Positions 41,738 to 50,824 of a stretch of DNA of 64,000 nt are shown here, one piece after another. Each line of letters begins with the position of its first letter. Within the stretch, counting starts at the first letter, position 1. A program made the translations under genes and the position numbers. The DNA comes from Streptococcus oralis (GTDB lineage Bacteria > Bacillota > Bacilli > Lactobacillales > Streptococcaceae). A model generated the notes under the pieces. The model was not told the origin of the DNA and ran no database searches. It saw only the letters and a program-made list of their open reading frames with translations. The DNA lies in the NCBI RefSeq assembly GCF_001578705.1, contig NZ_KQ969037.1:1124841-1188840 (forward strand). Direction: 5' to 3'.

Positions 41738-42415
41738 ATGAAACCAGAAGAACAAAAAGTTTTAGGAATTTTAGCAACTATTTTTGGAGCTATCGCACTT
41801 TTAGGGTCTTGGATTCCGTTTATTAACTATCTATCGTTTTTCATCGCTATTGTCGCTTTGATCTTGGGCATTATCGGCCTTATCGTCAACCTTAAAAAAC
41901 GGAAAACGATGGCCATTATCGGAACATCCCTAGCAATTGCTTCTGTTGTACTTTTCTTTACGACCCAGATACTGTACGCTAATGTCTACAAAGAGTTTGC
42001 CAGGGAGTTTAACCGTTCCTATAGGGAGGCAAGTTCCTCAATGGAACGCGAAGAAGAAAGCGACTTGACAGATGATAGCGCCTATTCCATCCCTGAAGAG
42101 GAAGAAGACGATACCTTCACCTGGACCCAAGAACAGTTCGACGCCTTAATCGAAGGTGACCTTGACAATAAAGGAAAAGGTGGTACCAACTACAAGGATA
42201 TTATCAAAAAACACGGACTACCAAATTCCGAATTTGATTCAATCATTGAGGGCTACGACACCAAGAAAATTACCTATATTGGCATTAATGATAGAATCAA
42301 AACCGTTACTCTAACCTTTGTAAAACAGGATAATGGTCAACTCTTACTCGTTCATAAAATAGCTGTAGGCCTAGGAGAAAGCCAGCAGCAAAGAGATTCT
42401 GGAACCAGAATCTAA
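41738..42415 (+). CDS. Two-TM protein with extracellular C-terminal domain
   Basis: This 225-residue protein has membrane segments at about 10-55 (a hydrophobic block that could be two helices) and 60-82. An acidic linker rich in Glu/Asp/Ser (about 105-130) leads to a small domain starting FTWTQEQFDALIEGD, which recalls the SmpA/BLIP-like fold of many streptococcal surface proteins. Function unknown. The ATG at 41738 follows GGGAG, though 11 bases away; the alternative at 41717 has no ribosome site. The strong consensus promoter suggests high expression. Confidence 0.75.
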   Translation: MKPEEQKVLGILATIFGAIALLGSWIPFINYLSFFIAIVALILGIIGLIVNLKKRKTMAIIGTSLAIASVVLFFTTQILYANVYKEFAREFNRSYREASSSMEREEESDLTDDSAYSIPEEEEDDTFTWTQEQFDALIEGDLDNKGKGGTNYKDIIKKHGLPNSEFDSIIEGYDTKKITYIGINDRIKTVTLTFVKQDNGQLLLVHKIAVGLGESQQQRDSGTRI

Positions 42416-42426
42416 TCTCAAATATA

Positions 42427-42459
42427 AAAAGCGAACAGCTAGCAAGTCTGTTCGCTTTT
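42427..42459. terminator. Bidirectional terminator before yebC
   Basis: AAAAGCGAACAG and CTGTTCGCTTTT form a 12-bp stem between converging genes. Confidence 0.9.
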
Positions 42460-42462
42460 CTA

Positions 42463-43179
42463 TTAGAATCCATCTACGTTGGTATAGATCTTCTGTACGT
42501 CTTCGTCGTCTTCAAGGACGCTGTAAAGTTTTTCAAAGGTTTCAAGGTCTTCGCCTGACAATTCCACTTCAGACTGAGGAATCATTTCCAATTCAGTCAC
42601 TTGGAATTCTTCGATGCCAGACTCACGAAGGGCAACGATAGCCTTGTGAAGGTCTGTTGGAGCTGTGTAAACAGTGATTGTTCCATCTTCTGCTTCTACA
42701 TCATCCACATCCACATCTGCTTCTAGCAAAAGCTCAAAGACCGCATCAGCGTCTTCACCTGCAAATACGATCACACCCTTGTTGTCAAAGAGGTATGAAA
42801 CTGAACCTGAAGCACCCATGTTTCCGCCGTTTTTACCAAATGCAGCACGAACGTTCGCAGCTGTACGGTTGACGTTTGAAGTCAAGGTATCAACGATCAG
42901 CATAGAACCATTTGGTCCAAATCCTTCGTAACGTCCTTCTGTAAAGGTTTCGTCTGTGTTTCCTTTTGCTTTATCAATCGCTTTATCGATAACGTGTTTC
43001 GGCACTTGGGCTTGTTTGGCACGATCGATAACGAATTTCAAAGCAGTGTTTGATTCTGGGTCTGGATCACCTTTTTTAGCTGCTACATAGATTTCTACAC
43101 CAAATTTTGCATATACTTTAGAGTTAGCTCCATCTTTAGCCGTTTTCTTGGCTACGATATTGGCCCATTTACGTCCCAT
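42463..43179 (-). CDS. yebC: YebC/PmpR-family protein
   Basis: This 238-residue conserved protein begins [20 protein letters not shown]. The family was annotated as transcriptional regulators; recent work links YebC proteins to translation of proline-rich stretches, so the role should be left open. Length and domain layout are normal. Monocistronic. Confidence 0.93.
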   Translation of the reverse strand: MGRKWANIVAKKTAKDGANSKVYAKFGVEIYVAAKKGDPDPESNTALKFVIDRAKQAQVPKHVIDKAIDKAKGNTDETFTEGRYEGFGPNGSMLIVDTLTSNVNRTAANVRAAFGKNGGNMGASGSVSYLFDNKGVIVFAGEDADAVFELLLEADVDVDDVEAEDGTITVYTAPTDLHKAIVALRESGIEEFQVTELEMIPQSEVELSGEDLETFEKLYSVLEDDEDVQKIYTNVDGF

Positions 43180-43275
43180 TAGGAATCTCCTTTTTTCACA
43201 TTTTAATCTTTCTTATTATAACACAAGTTTTTTCGATTTTCACTAGAGGAAATGGATTTTATTCAGCAAATCCAG

Positions 43276-44646
43276 CTAGGATTGTCCTTTGGCTGCCAAG
43301 ATTGCCTTGCCTTCTTTTATCAGGGGATGGCGGAAAAGTGAAAAGTACAGTTGGGTGGTCATGGCAACCCAGATAAGGGGTTCGCAAAGGATAACTCCCC
43401 TATACCCTGCCCAAGGGATAATCAAGACCACAAAAACGATTTTCCCGATTAGTTCTATAAAACTGGAAACAAGTGGTAAGATTTTCTGCCCCAATCCCTG
43501 CAAGCAATTCCGATAAATCAGCAAAAGGCTCAAAATCGGATAAAAGACTGAACTGATTTGCAGGTAGAGGCTACCATTTTCTACCAAGTAATTATCCGTT
43601 GAACTGGCCAAGAAGGAAACCAAGCTAGGACTGGCAAAAAAGAGGAAAATACAAACAAAACCTGCCCAGGACATGCTCAAACGACTACCGATTCGAAGTC
43701 CTTGAACAATGCGGTCTGGTCGCTTAGCCCCGAGATTCTGAGAAGCAAAGGTTGTCATGGCAGAAGAAATAGCCGTCATCGGAAGCAGAGCAAAGGCCAT
43801 AATGCGTCTAGCCGCTGTCTGGGCGCTAATAATCACAGCACCAAAGGTATTGACAGAGGATTGTAAAATCACACTACCGATAGACACAATCGAACTCATC
43901 AACCCCATAGCCAAACCTTGCTCCAAGAGATCCGCATACAAGGCCTTGTCCCATTTAAAATGCTTAAGTTGAGGGAGCAGTTCTGGAACGCTCTTGCGAA
44001 TATAATAAAAGCAGAGAACCGCTGACAAGCCTTGCGAAATGATGGTAGCAAGCCCCGCAGATTGAACTCCCAGATGCAGTTGCGTAATGAAATACAAATC
44101 CAGAACCACATTGACTAAGGCAGAGAAAATCAGAAAGCCAAGAGCTGCTAGACTATCACCAATGGACCGCAACAAGCCTGCAAAGAGATTATAAGCAAAG
44201 CTGACACCTACACAAGTCACAATCATAGAAATATATTGGTAGGATTGAGGAAGGATTTCTGCAGGAGTATCTAAATATTGCAGGAGTGGATACAGACCGA
44301 CAAAGCCCATCAGCATGACCAAAATACTGAGAAGCCCTCCTAAAATCCAGGTTGCTGCTACTGCTTCTTTAATTTTAGTGAAATTACGAGCTCCATAATA
44401 GCGGGCAATGACGATCCCCATGCCATTTCCAACACCTAGAGTAAAGCCTATAATCAAGTCAAAAATGGCCGTTGTCGCCCCTACTGCAGCTAAGGAATCT
44501 TGACCAAGAAAACGCCCAACAATCAAGACGTCAGCTGTATTATAGAGTTGCTGAAAAATATTTGACAGCAAGATTGGAAAGGCAAAGCTTAACAGCGCAG
44601 GAAGAATAGGACCATGTATCAGGTCCACGGATCGTTTCTTATTCAT
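43276..44646 (-). CDS. MATE-family efflux transporter
   Basis: This 456-residue transporter has 12 membrane segments in two MatE halves. The N-terminal half carries FPILLSNIFQQLYNTADVLI, the classical MATE helix 1-2 region. Likely an Na+ or H+ antiporter of cationic compounds; substrate unknown. It is distinct from DinF, which pneumococcus has beside recA. No ribosome site precedes the ATG: the -10 ends six bases upstream, so a leaderless transcript is likely. Confidence 0.92.
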   Translation of the reverse strand: MNKKRSVDLIHGPILPALLSFAFPILLSNIFQQLYNTADVLIVGRFLGQDSLAAVGATTAIFDLIIGFTLGVGNGMGIVIARYYGARNFTKIKEAVAATWILGGLLSILVMLMGFVGLYPLLQYLDTPAEILPQSYQYISMIVTCVGVSFAYNLFAGLLRSIGDSLAALGFLIFSALVNVVLDLYFITQLHLGVQSAGLATIISQGLSAVLCFYYIRKSVPELLPQLKHFKWDKALYADLLEQGLAMGLMSSIVSIGSVILQSSVNTFGAVIISAQTAARRIMAFALLPMTAISSAMTTFASQNLGAKRPDRIVQGLRIGSRLSMSWAGFVCIFLFFASPSLVSFLASSTDNYLVENGSLYLQISSVFYPILSLLLIYRNCLQGLGQKILPLVSSFIELIGKIVFVVLIIPWAGYRGVILCEPLIWVAMTTQLYFSLFRHPLIKEGKAILAAKGQS

Positions 44647-44652
44647 AAAGCT

Positions 44653-44681
44653 ATTATATCAGCTTTCTAGAGGAGCGACAA
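44653..44681 (-). promoter_or_regulatory. MATE gene promoter
   Basis: -35 TTGTCG (44676-44681), 17-bp spacer, extended -10 TGATATAAT (44653-44661). Only AGCTTT separates it from the ATG. Confidence 0.7.
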
Positions 44682-44707
44682 GGATTGCTTGGCTTTCTTA
44701 AAATCAA

Positions 44708-44736
44708 TTGCTTACAGAGAAACAATTTGCTATAAT
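44708..44736 (+). promoter_or_regulatory. GNAT gene promoter
   Basis: -35 TTGCTT (44708-44713), 17-bp spacer, extended -10 TGCTATAAT (44728-44736). Confidence 0.7.
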
Positions 44737-44755
44737 CAAGAAAAGGAGGTCACTT

Positions 44756-45310
44756 ATGAGTTTGACCAGTCAATTAATAACCGATGTGTTTCCAGATCTT
44801 GATAAGGTTGAAAAGCTAAACAAGGAAGCTTTCCCCGAGGAAGAACGAGTCCCTCTGTCAGAGTTCTTACGCTATCAGGACCGAGATGACGCGCACTTTT
44901 TTGCCTTTTATAACGAAGAAGAGTTTGTTGGCTTTGCCTTCTCCATCTCCAATCAAAAAGCCTTCTATATCAGCTTTTTTGCCATCATGCCTCACTTGAG
45001 GAGCCATGGGTACGGAAAGGAAATCATCGAAAAGCTGACTGATTTTTACCAGCGAACCATGTTGCTGGAAGTCGAGCGATTGGATGAAGAATGCAATAAC
45101 TTGGAGCAGAGAAAGGCCCGCATGGATTTCTATCACCAAAATGGTTTCAAAACAGCCAACGCTTTTCTAGAGTACGAAGGTTTGAGTTTTGAAATTCTCT
45201 ACCGTGGCGACCATTTCGATGAGGAAGCCTATCGCGACATCTTCCAAAAGTTACAGGATGAGCATTATTTCGACTTTCATATCGAGTATCGTCGTTTCAG
45301 TGATCATTAG
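44756..45310 (+). CDS. GNAT-family N-acetyltransferase
   Basis: This 184-residue protein has the GNAT acetyl-CoA region in FFAIMPHLRSHGYGKEIIEK (R/Q-x-x-G-x-G/A form as RSHGYG, about residue 83) and a second motif near YHQNGF. Substrate unknown. It starts at 44756 after AAAGGAGG; the longer frame from 44708 begins in the promoter. It converges with recA, sharing a terminator. Confidence 0.88.
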   Translation: MSLTSQLITDVFPDLDKVEKLNKEAFPEEERVPLSEFLRYQDRDDAHFFAFYNEEEFVGFAFSISNQKAFYISFFAIMPHLRSHGYGKEIIEKLTDFYQRTMLLEVERLDEECNNLEQRKARMDFYHQNGFKTANAFLEYEGLSFEILYRGDHFDEEAYRDIFQKLQDEHYFDFHIEYRRFSDH

Positions 45311-45330
45311 TTCTTTCATCTGAAACAAAC

Positions 45331-45365
45331 ATAAAAAGTAGCAGATAGGAACTGCTACTTTTTAT
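45331..45365. terminator. Bidirectional terminator, GNAT gene/recA
   Basis: ATAAAAAGTAGCAG and CTGCTACTTTTTAT form a 14-bp stem. Confidence 0.92.
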
Positions 45366-45366
45366 G

Positions 45367-46514
45367 TCATTCTTCAATTTCGATTTCAAGTCCATCGCCT
45401 AGGTCAAGCGTTACTTCTTGGTTAGGTGCCAGATCTTCAGCGACAGAAGTAGGGGTTGTCCCTTTTTCATCTTCAATCAAGCCATATTGAACACGAACTT
45501 GATGGTCGATGGCATCAAAGATCTCTGGGTGATCTGCCAAGTATTTCTTAGCATTTTCAGATCCTTGTCCGATTTTTTCACCTTTGTACGAGTACCAAGC
45601 TCCTGCTTTTTGGATGATATCCAAATCGCTTGCAATCTTCAAGAGCTCACCGGTCTTAGAAATTCCTTCTCCGTACATGATTTCAACAAAGGCTTCCTTA
45701 AATGGTGGAGCCACCTTGTTTTTCACGACCTTGATCTTGGTTTCCTTACCGACATTGGTATCTTTTTGGTCACCAGTTCCCTTGATTTGTGTGCTTCCAC
45801 GAACATCCAAACGGACTGAAGCGTAGAATTTCAAAGCACGTCCACCAGGGGTTGTTTCTGGGTTTCCAAACATGACCCCAACTTTTTCACGCAATTGGTT
45901 GATAAAGATGGCAATTGTTTTAGTCTTATTGATAGAAGCTCCGAGTTTACGCATGGCTTGGCTCATCATACGAGCCTGCAAACCAACGTGGCTGTCTCCA
46001 ATGTCTCCATCAATTTCTGCACGAGGTACAAGGGCAGCAACTGAGTCGATAACGACGAGGTCAACTGCACCTGAGTCAATCAATTTCCCTGCAATTTCAA
46101 GACCTTGCTCACCTGAGTCTGGTTGTGACAAGAGCAACTCATCAATGTTTACACCAAGGGCCGCAGCATAGGCTGGGTCAAGCGCATGTTCCGCATCGAT
46201 AAAGGCTGCAATACCACCTTCTTTCTGTGCTTGCGCGACAGCGTGAAGGGCAACTGTTGTCTTACCAGATGATTCTGGCCCATAGATTTCGATGATACGT
46301 CCCTTAGGATAACCACCTGAACCAAGAGCAATGTCAAGAGCCAAGGAACCTGAACTCATGACTTGCACTTTTTGCTCCGCACGCTCACCCAAGCGCATGA
46401 TTGAGCCTTTACCGAAGTCTTTCTCGATCAATTTAAGGGCATCGTTCAAGGCTTTTTCACGATCCGCTCCAAACTTTTTTGAAATTTCATCTAATTTTTT
46501 GGTTTTTTCGCCAT
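45367..46514 (-). pseudogene. recA: Recombinase RecA, frameshifted near the start codon
   Basis: The RecA body is intact: Walker [10 protein letters not shown], Walker [15 protein letters not shown], the L1/L2 loop region and an acidic C-terminus (DGLEIEIEE). The normal ATG at 46512-46514, with AGGAG before it, opens MAKKPKN and hits a TAG at 46491-46493. The A-run after CC has six As (46495-46500); seven would restore [29 protein letters not shown]. Without a frameshift, translation could only begin at an internal TTG (46449), losing about 22 residues that include the polymerisation helix. Homopolymer sequencing error and true mutation are both possible. The gene follows cinA, as in the competence-induced cinA-recA operon. 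Confidence 0.85.
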
Positions 46515-46568
46515 TCTATTCTCCTGTATTCTAATAGTCCTAAGACCTATCTACTATTATATCAAAAG

Positions 46569-47825
46569 TTAGTCACTTAATAAAGCCTTGCGAACTAGGT
46601 TAAAGGCATGCATGACCGCAATCTGACGAACATCTGCTCGGCTCCGCCCTGCAATATTAGCCTTGATCACCTCTGTCCCTTTCGCATGTGCCAGTCCAAT
46701 AAAAACTGTACCAGCTGGATGCCCCTCTAAGCTATCTGGTCCTGCCACACCCGTCAAACTAACTCCGTAGTCAGACTGAGTCTTGAGTCGAGCCTGCTCT
46801 GCCATTTTTCGAGCCGTAAACTCAGAAACGACCCCGTGCTCTTTTAGCTCTTGCTCGGAAATATCCAACATCTTGGACTTTTCTTCTAGGCTGTAAGTGA
46901 CAAAACCGCCATTAAAGATGGCTGAAACGCCCGAAAAGTCTGCTAAAGTAGCCTGAAAAAGACCTGCGGTCAAGCTTTCTGCCGCAGTAATGCTTTTCTG
47001 TCTCTTCTTTAGCTCTTCTACAACGACACTTGCTAGGCTGGTCTCCTCCCCATATCCATAACAGATGTCTCGAAGAGAAAGTTCCTCGAAAGTCTGGCGA
47101 TCTAAGATTTGATTTTCCAAGGTGTCCAATGCTTGATCAGCCTTTTCTTGACTGACTGCTTTTGTAGACAAGCGCAAGGTTACCTCTCCCGTTTTGGCAT
47201 AAGGAGCTAAGGTCGGATCAGTTTGATGGTCAATCAAATCCGCCAAAATGGTCACCAACTGACTTTCACCAATCCCAAAGAAACGGAGCACACGGGAATA
47301 CAGCTTGCTGCCTGTCATCAGCTTAGGCAAGAGTTGATTTAAGACCATGGGTTTCAACTCGCTTGGCGGTCCTGGAAGGACCACATAGGTCACGCCATCC
47401 ACTTCCAACACCCCTCCTACTGCTAAACCTGTCTCATTTGGCAGTGGAGTTGCCCCTTCTACAATTTGTGCTTGGCGCTCATTATTTGGTGTCCGAGCAT
47501 AGTCAGGTCTATGAGCAAAAAAGATATCCAGTTTTTCTTGTACTTGAGGATCAAACACTAAGTTTTTTCCCAAAAATTTTGCCAGAGTTTGTTTGGTCAA
47601 ATCATCCTCAGTTGGTCCCAACCCCCCTGTCAAAATGACTAGACTGCTACGCGAGCTCGCAATCTCTAGCAAGGACATGAGACGCGCTTCATTATCTCCG
47701 ACAGCTGTTTGGAAGTAGACATCTACTCCAATTTCTGCTAGCTTTTCTGATAAAAACTGGGCGTTGGTATTGACGATCTGCCCTGTTAAAATTTCCGTTC
47801 CTACAGCAATGATTTCTGCTTTCAT
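46569..47825 (-). CDS. cinA: Competence-damage protein CinA
   Basis: This 418-residue protein has an N-terminal MoaB-like domain ([29 protein letters not shown] loop) and a C-terminal CinA/PncC-type nicotinamide-nucleotide amidase domain (about 255-415; AAESLTAGL). In streptococci it is induced in competence and helps bring RecA to the membrane. AGGAGG precedes the ATG. The promoter carries a cin-box. Confidence 0.95.
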   Translation of the reverse strand: MKAEIIAVGTEILTGQIVNTNAQFLSEKLAEIGVDVYFQTAVGDNEARLMSLLEIASSRSSLVILTGGLGPTEDDLTKQTLAKFLGKNLVFDPQVQEKLDIFFAHRPDYARTPNNERQAQIVEGATPLPNETGLAVGGVLEVDGVTYVVLPGPPSELKPMVLNQLLPKLMTGSKLYSRVLRFFGIGESQLVTILADLIDHQTDPTLAPYAKTGEVTLRLSTKAVSQEKADQALDTLENQILDRQTFEELSLRDICYGYGEETSLASVVVEELKKRQKSITAAESLTAGLFQATLADFSGVSAIFNGGFVTYSLEEKSKMLDISEQELKEHGVVSEFTARKMAEQARLKTQSDYGVSLTGVAGPDSLEGHPAGTVFIGLAHAKGTEVIKANIAGRSRADVRQIAVMHAFNLVRKALLSD

Positions 47826-47842
47826 CTTTCCTCCTACCTATC

Positions 47843-47866
47843 TATTCGGATTCTTTTTGAAAAAAT
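47843..47866 (-). promoter_or_regulatory. cin-box (SigX/ComX promoter) of cinA-recA
   Basis: TCCGAATA on the minus strand (47843-47850) matches the late-competence cin-box TACGAATA at seven of eight positions, with a T-tract upstream (to 47866) as typical. It predicts induction of cinA and recA by the competence sigma factor. Confidence 0.75.
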
Positions 47867-47886
47867 CGCAGGAAAGTCCCACGATT
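47859..47886 (-). terminator. LCP gene terminator
   Basis: AAATCGTGGG/TCCTGCGATTT stem with wobble pairs, then TTTT on the minus strand. Its T-run is also the T-tract of the cin-box. Confidence 0.65.
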
Positions 47887-47898
47887 TGATTCTTTGTT

Positions 47899-48933
47899 TT
47901 ATTCTATCTCTTCGTTTGAAGCATTTGTGGAAGGTGCTGTTCGACCATAAAGATTTTCATACAGAACAGCGTTGGTCTCCAACTCTGCTACGTCCTCTCT
48001 CCCTAGGGAACGACGCAAGAGATTTTGCATTTCTAGCATATGCTCTCTCGTTACGATTTGGTAAGAGATTCCTTGCAACTCAGCATCTTCACCACGAAGT
48101 TGATGAGTTTCGATGTTTTTAAAGGAATCTTGGTAACCAAGTAGTTGTGGGATACTGGAGGCAGACAAATCAACATTTGTCTGCATATTATCACTAAGCG
48201 CTTTTAAGATAGCTTGATAATGACTGATACTATTGAGGCTCAAGACCTTTTCCATAATCTTTTGAATGACTTCACGTTGACGTTTTTGACGACCATAGTC
48301 TCCCTCAGGATCCTGATAACGCATCCGTGAATAGACCAGGGCTTCCTCACCATTCAAAGTTTGCTCACCGACTCCAATCGAGATTTTATTAAATTCTTCC
48401 TGATCAGCAATCGAAATTGGAAAACCGAGTGTGTTATTTACTGTGATGCCCCCAACTGCATCAACTAGCTGTTGGAGTCCTTGCATGTTGACCATCACAT
48501 AACGATCGATATGAATGTTCATCATTTTTTGAATTGTTGAAATAGCCAACTCTGCACCGCCATTGGCATAGGCCGCATTGAGTTTGGCTTCCTGAACTTG
48601 ACCGTTTCCAGTCTCAATCTTGGTCAAAATATCCCGTTCTAAACTCATCATAGTGGTTTTCTTGGTTTTCGGATTGACTGTCAGAAGAATCATGGAATCA
48701 CTATTCCCCGCCCAGGGGTCTGTACGTTCCACATTTCCCGTATCCACCCCCATCAAGAGAATAGTTAAAGGCTCTGTCGCTTCGATAACGTTGGTTTCTT
48801 CACCAATTTTCTTATAAGTTTTTTTACTTAAGGTTTCAGTTCCTTGATAATAAATAGTATAGGCATACGCACCTACACCTAAAGCCGTTACTGTTAGAAA
48901 AGCTAATAGCATTCCGATTATTTTTTTTACCAT
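47899..48933 (-). CDS. LytR-CpsA-Psr (LCP) family protein
   Basis: This 344-residue membrane-anchored enzyme has a short cytoplasmic N-terminus, one membrane segment (about 6-26) and the extracellular LCP domain (about 75-225), with Arg/Asp residues in MMSLERDI and YSRMRYQDPEGDYGR. LCP proteins attach teichoic acid or capsule polymers to peptidoglycan. The pneumococcal homologue in this position is annotated Psr. Four bases separate it from the GNAT gene upstream, so tsaE, GNAT and LCP form an operon. Confidence 0.93.
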   Translation of the reverse strand: MVKKIIGMLLAFLTVTALGVGAYAYTIYYQGTETLSKKTYKKIGEETNVIEATEPLTILLMGVDTGNVERTDPWAGNSDSMILLTVNPKTKKTTMMSLERDILTKIETGNGQVQEAKLNAAYANGGAELAISTIQKMMNIHIDRYVMVNMQGLQQLVDAVGGITVNNTLGFPISIADQEEFNKISIGVGEQTLNGEEALVYSRMRYQDPEGDYGRQKRQREVIQKIMEKVLSLNSISHYQAILKALSDNMQTNVDLSASSIPQLLGYQDSFKNIETHQLRGEDAELQGISYQIVTREHMLEMQNLLRRSLGREDVAELETNAVLYENLYGRTAPSTNASNEEIE

Positions 48934-48937
48934 CTTA

Positions 48938-49459
48938 TCATTTATCTATCAGTCTACCCATCAGGTAAACGTCTAAAAATATCCCTTCTTTTAAATAGGC
49001 TCCTCTTTCTTGTAAGCCTTCTGTAACAAATCCAAATTTTGAATAGAGGTGGATAGCTGCCTCGTTGCGCTTTTGTACACTGAGCTGCAAACGACGCAGA
49101 ACTCCACTAGTTTTAGCCCACTCAATTCCCTCTTCAAGGAGTATGCTTCCTAAGCCATGATTCCAAAACTTCCTTTGGATGACCAAAAAGATATCCCCGA
49201 TGTGACGAATCCGTATACGTTGCTCTGCCGTGATGTTCAAAACACCTGCAATTTCATCATTCAGGAGGGCTAGGAGAGTGATTTGATTATCTGAAGTCGC
49301 TTGCTTTTCAATAAAAAGCGCCATTTCAGATTCTGTCATCAGGATACCATTTTCATCCAAACTGGTGAAATCTGTCTCCTGACCAACTAAATCCAAGAAT
49401 GCAACCAAAGCAGCAGCATCCTGAGCTTCAGCCTCACGAATACAAAGTTCATACTCCAT
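48938..49459 (-). CDS. GNAT-family N-acetyltransferase
   Basis: This 173-residue RimI/RimL-like acetyltransferase has the acetyl-CoA segment IFLVIQRKFWNHGLGSILLE (x-x-x-G-x-G replaced by WNHGLG) and SVQKRNEAAIHLYSKFGF. Substrate unknown; its tight linkage to tsaE and the LCP gene is conserved in pneumococcus. Its start overlaps the tsaE stop by 11 bases. Confidence 0.9.
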   Translation of the reverse strand: MEYELCIREAEAQDAAALVAFLDLVGQETDFTSLDENGILMTESEMALFIEKQATSDNQITLLALLNDEIAGVLNITAEQRIRIRHIGDIFLVIQRKFWNHGLGSILLEEGIEWAKTSGVLRRLQLSVQKRNEAAIHLYSKFGFVTEGLQERGAYLKEGIFLDVYLMGRLIDK

Positions 49460-49892
49460 CTTGAAGCTCCTTAATCAATTCCTCAGCACGAGAACCCTGA
49501 GCGGTAAAATAGAGGCGACGACCCTCAGCCTCTTTCAAGAGTTCCAACTCCAAGTAGGAATCTGGTAAATCCTCACCCAAAAGATGTCCCCACTCGATAA
49601 CGGTCACTCCACCACCAAAGAGAAACTCATCCAAGTCAATCGAATCAGCATCCCCCTCAATCCGATAGACATCCAAGTGGTAGAGCGGAAGGCGACCCTC
49701 ATACTCTCTCACGATGGTGTAGGTTGGACTTTTGATCATCTGACGAATCCCTAAGCCCTTGGCAAGACCCTTTGTAAAGGTTGTTTTACCAGCACCCAAT
49801 TCACCAGACAGGATCAAAACATCATTTTTTTGGAGCAAGGTTCCTAGGCGTTCTCCCAGATTGATCAGCTCTTCTTCATTTTTTGTGTACAT
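49449..49892 (-). CDS. tsaE: tRNA threonylcarbamoyladenosine biosynthesis ATPase TsaE
   Basis: This 147-residue P-loop ATPase has Walker A GELGAGKTT (about 32-40) and the Walker B-like HLDVYRIEG. It works with TsaB and TsaD in t6A37 modification of ANN-decoding tRNAs. The ATG at 49892 has no ribosome site: the -10 TATAAT ends six bases before it, so the message is probably leaderless. First gene of the tsaE-GNAT-LCP operon. Confidence 0.95.
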   Translation of the reverse strand: MYTKNEEELINLGERLGTLLQKNDVLILSGELGAGKTTFTKGLAKGLGIRQMIKSPTYTIVREYEGRLPLYHLDVYRIEGDADSIDLDEFLFGGGVTVIEWGHLLGEDLPDSYLELELLKEAEGRRLYFTAQGSRAEELIKELQDGV

Positions 49893-49898
49893 GCTACT

Positions 49899-49927
49899 AT
49901 TATACCAAAAAGTTCTATTTTATGTAA
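49899..49927 (-). promoter_or_regulatory. tsaE promoter
   Basis: -35 TTACAT (49922-49927), 17-bp spacer, extended -10 TGGTATAAT (49899-49907); six bases to the start codon. Confidence 0.7.
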
Positions 49928-49995
49928 ATTTTCTTTACAAACTTACTATAATAAATTTGGTAAAATAAGGAATTTTTATTGATAGAAAAGCGTTT

Positions 49996-50619
49996 TTAGA
50001 AGAATATACACATGGCGCTAACAAGTAAAATATCTCGGATCACATGACCGTAAAAAGAAAATTCTCTTCTCATAGATTTTGGAAACAAAAACCGAGCAAA
50101 AATGAAGCCTAAACCAACATAAAAAACAATAGATAAAACCGTCATTGGATTTCTTAAGAACAGCAAGGTTGCGAGAACTGTCAGGATAACTGTTTTTTTC
50201 TTATTGAGAGTGGTTCCCAAATCTCGGCTGTATTTTTCAAATGGTAAAAAGACAAGTAAATCAATCCCAAACAAGAAAAAGAAGGAGGGCAAGAAAAGAT
50301 CTACCAGCTCTTGCTGAACAGCTGTCTGTGTTAAAATAGTCTCCGACAACACCAGACAGACGCCTACTAGGTTTAAAACCAACAAGATACTATAAAATAG
50401 TTTCACTTTTTTCTGACTGTTTATAATGCTATGAACATCCTGATCTCGAGTATAAAAGAAATTCATCCCTGCGCACAGACCTGATGCCAATACGATAAAC
50501 ACTAGAAAATAGGCGCTTGATTGCTTTAAGGTTAAGATGGCTCCCTTCCACAGTAAACAGCTACTCAGACTAATCTGGATCAAAGCCAGCAACAATAAGA
50601 TGCGAATTGATTTTATCAT
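49996..50619 (-). CDS. Polytopic membrane protein, unknown
   Basis: This 207-residue protein has about six hydrophobic segments (near 5-22, 30-48, 70-90, 100-120, 145-165 and 185-205) and no motif I recognise. The start at 50619 is chosen because GAAGGGAG lies eight bases before it; the longer frame from 50763 reads through the promoter. It lies alone between tsaE and rpoC. The preceding 205-bp gap holds the -10 at 50645-50650 and the rpoC terminator. Confidence 0.7.
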   Translation of the reverse strand: MIKSIRILLLLALIQISLSSCLLWKGAILTLKQSSAYFLVFIVLASGLCAGMNFFYTRDQDVHSIINSQKKVKLFYSILLVLNLVGVCLVLSETILTQTAVQQELVDLFLPSFFFLFGIDLLVFLPFEKYSRDLGTTLNKKKTVILTVLATLLFLRNPMTVLSIVFYVGLGFIFARFLFPKSMRREFSFYGHVIRDILLVSAMCIFF

Positions 50620-50644
50620 TTTCAGTTCTCCCTTCGTATACATG

Positions 50645-50650
50645 ATTATA
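50645..50650 (-). promoter_or_regulatory. -10 of unknown membrane protein gene
   Basis: TATAAT on the minus strand, 25 bp before the chosen start; no good -35 (GAATTT). Confidence 0.4.
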
Positions 50651-50794
50651 CTCTGCGAGAAAGATAAAAATTCCCCTCTCGTCTCAAATGTCCAATTTTG
50701 ACGCTCAACTGACAAAAATGAAAAATAGTTGAAGCGTTTTGAGAGATATTGCGTCGTGCTCACCTAACCCCAATAGGCAGAGGTGTAAAACAAA

Positions 50795-50814
50795 AGAGAA
50801 CCCGAAGGTTCCCT
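50795..50814 (-). terminator. rpoBC terminator
   Basis: Minus strand AAGGGAACC-TTCG-GGTTCTCTT, a UUCG-capped hairpin, then TTGTTTT. Confidence 0.85.
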
Positions 50815-50824
50815 TATTTGCTTC

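Noticed and set aside
46449-46514. Programmed frameshifting in recA
   Set aside because: The A6 run is short, and no stimulatory structure or conserved precedent for recA is known to me. A deletion or sequencing error is simpler.
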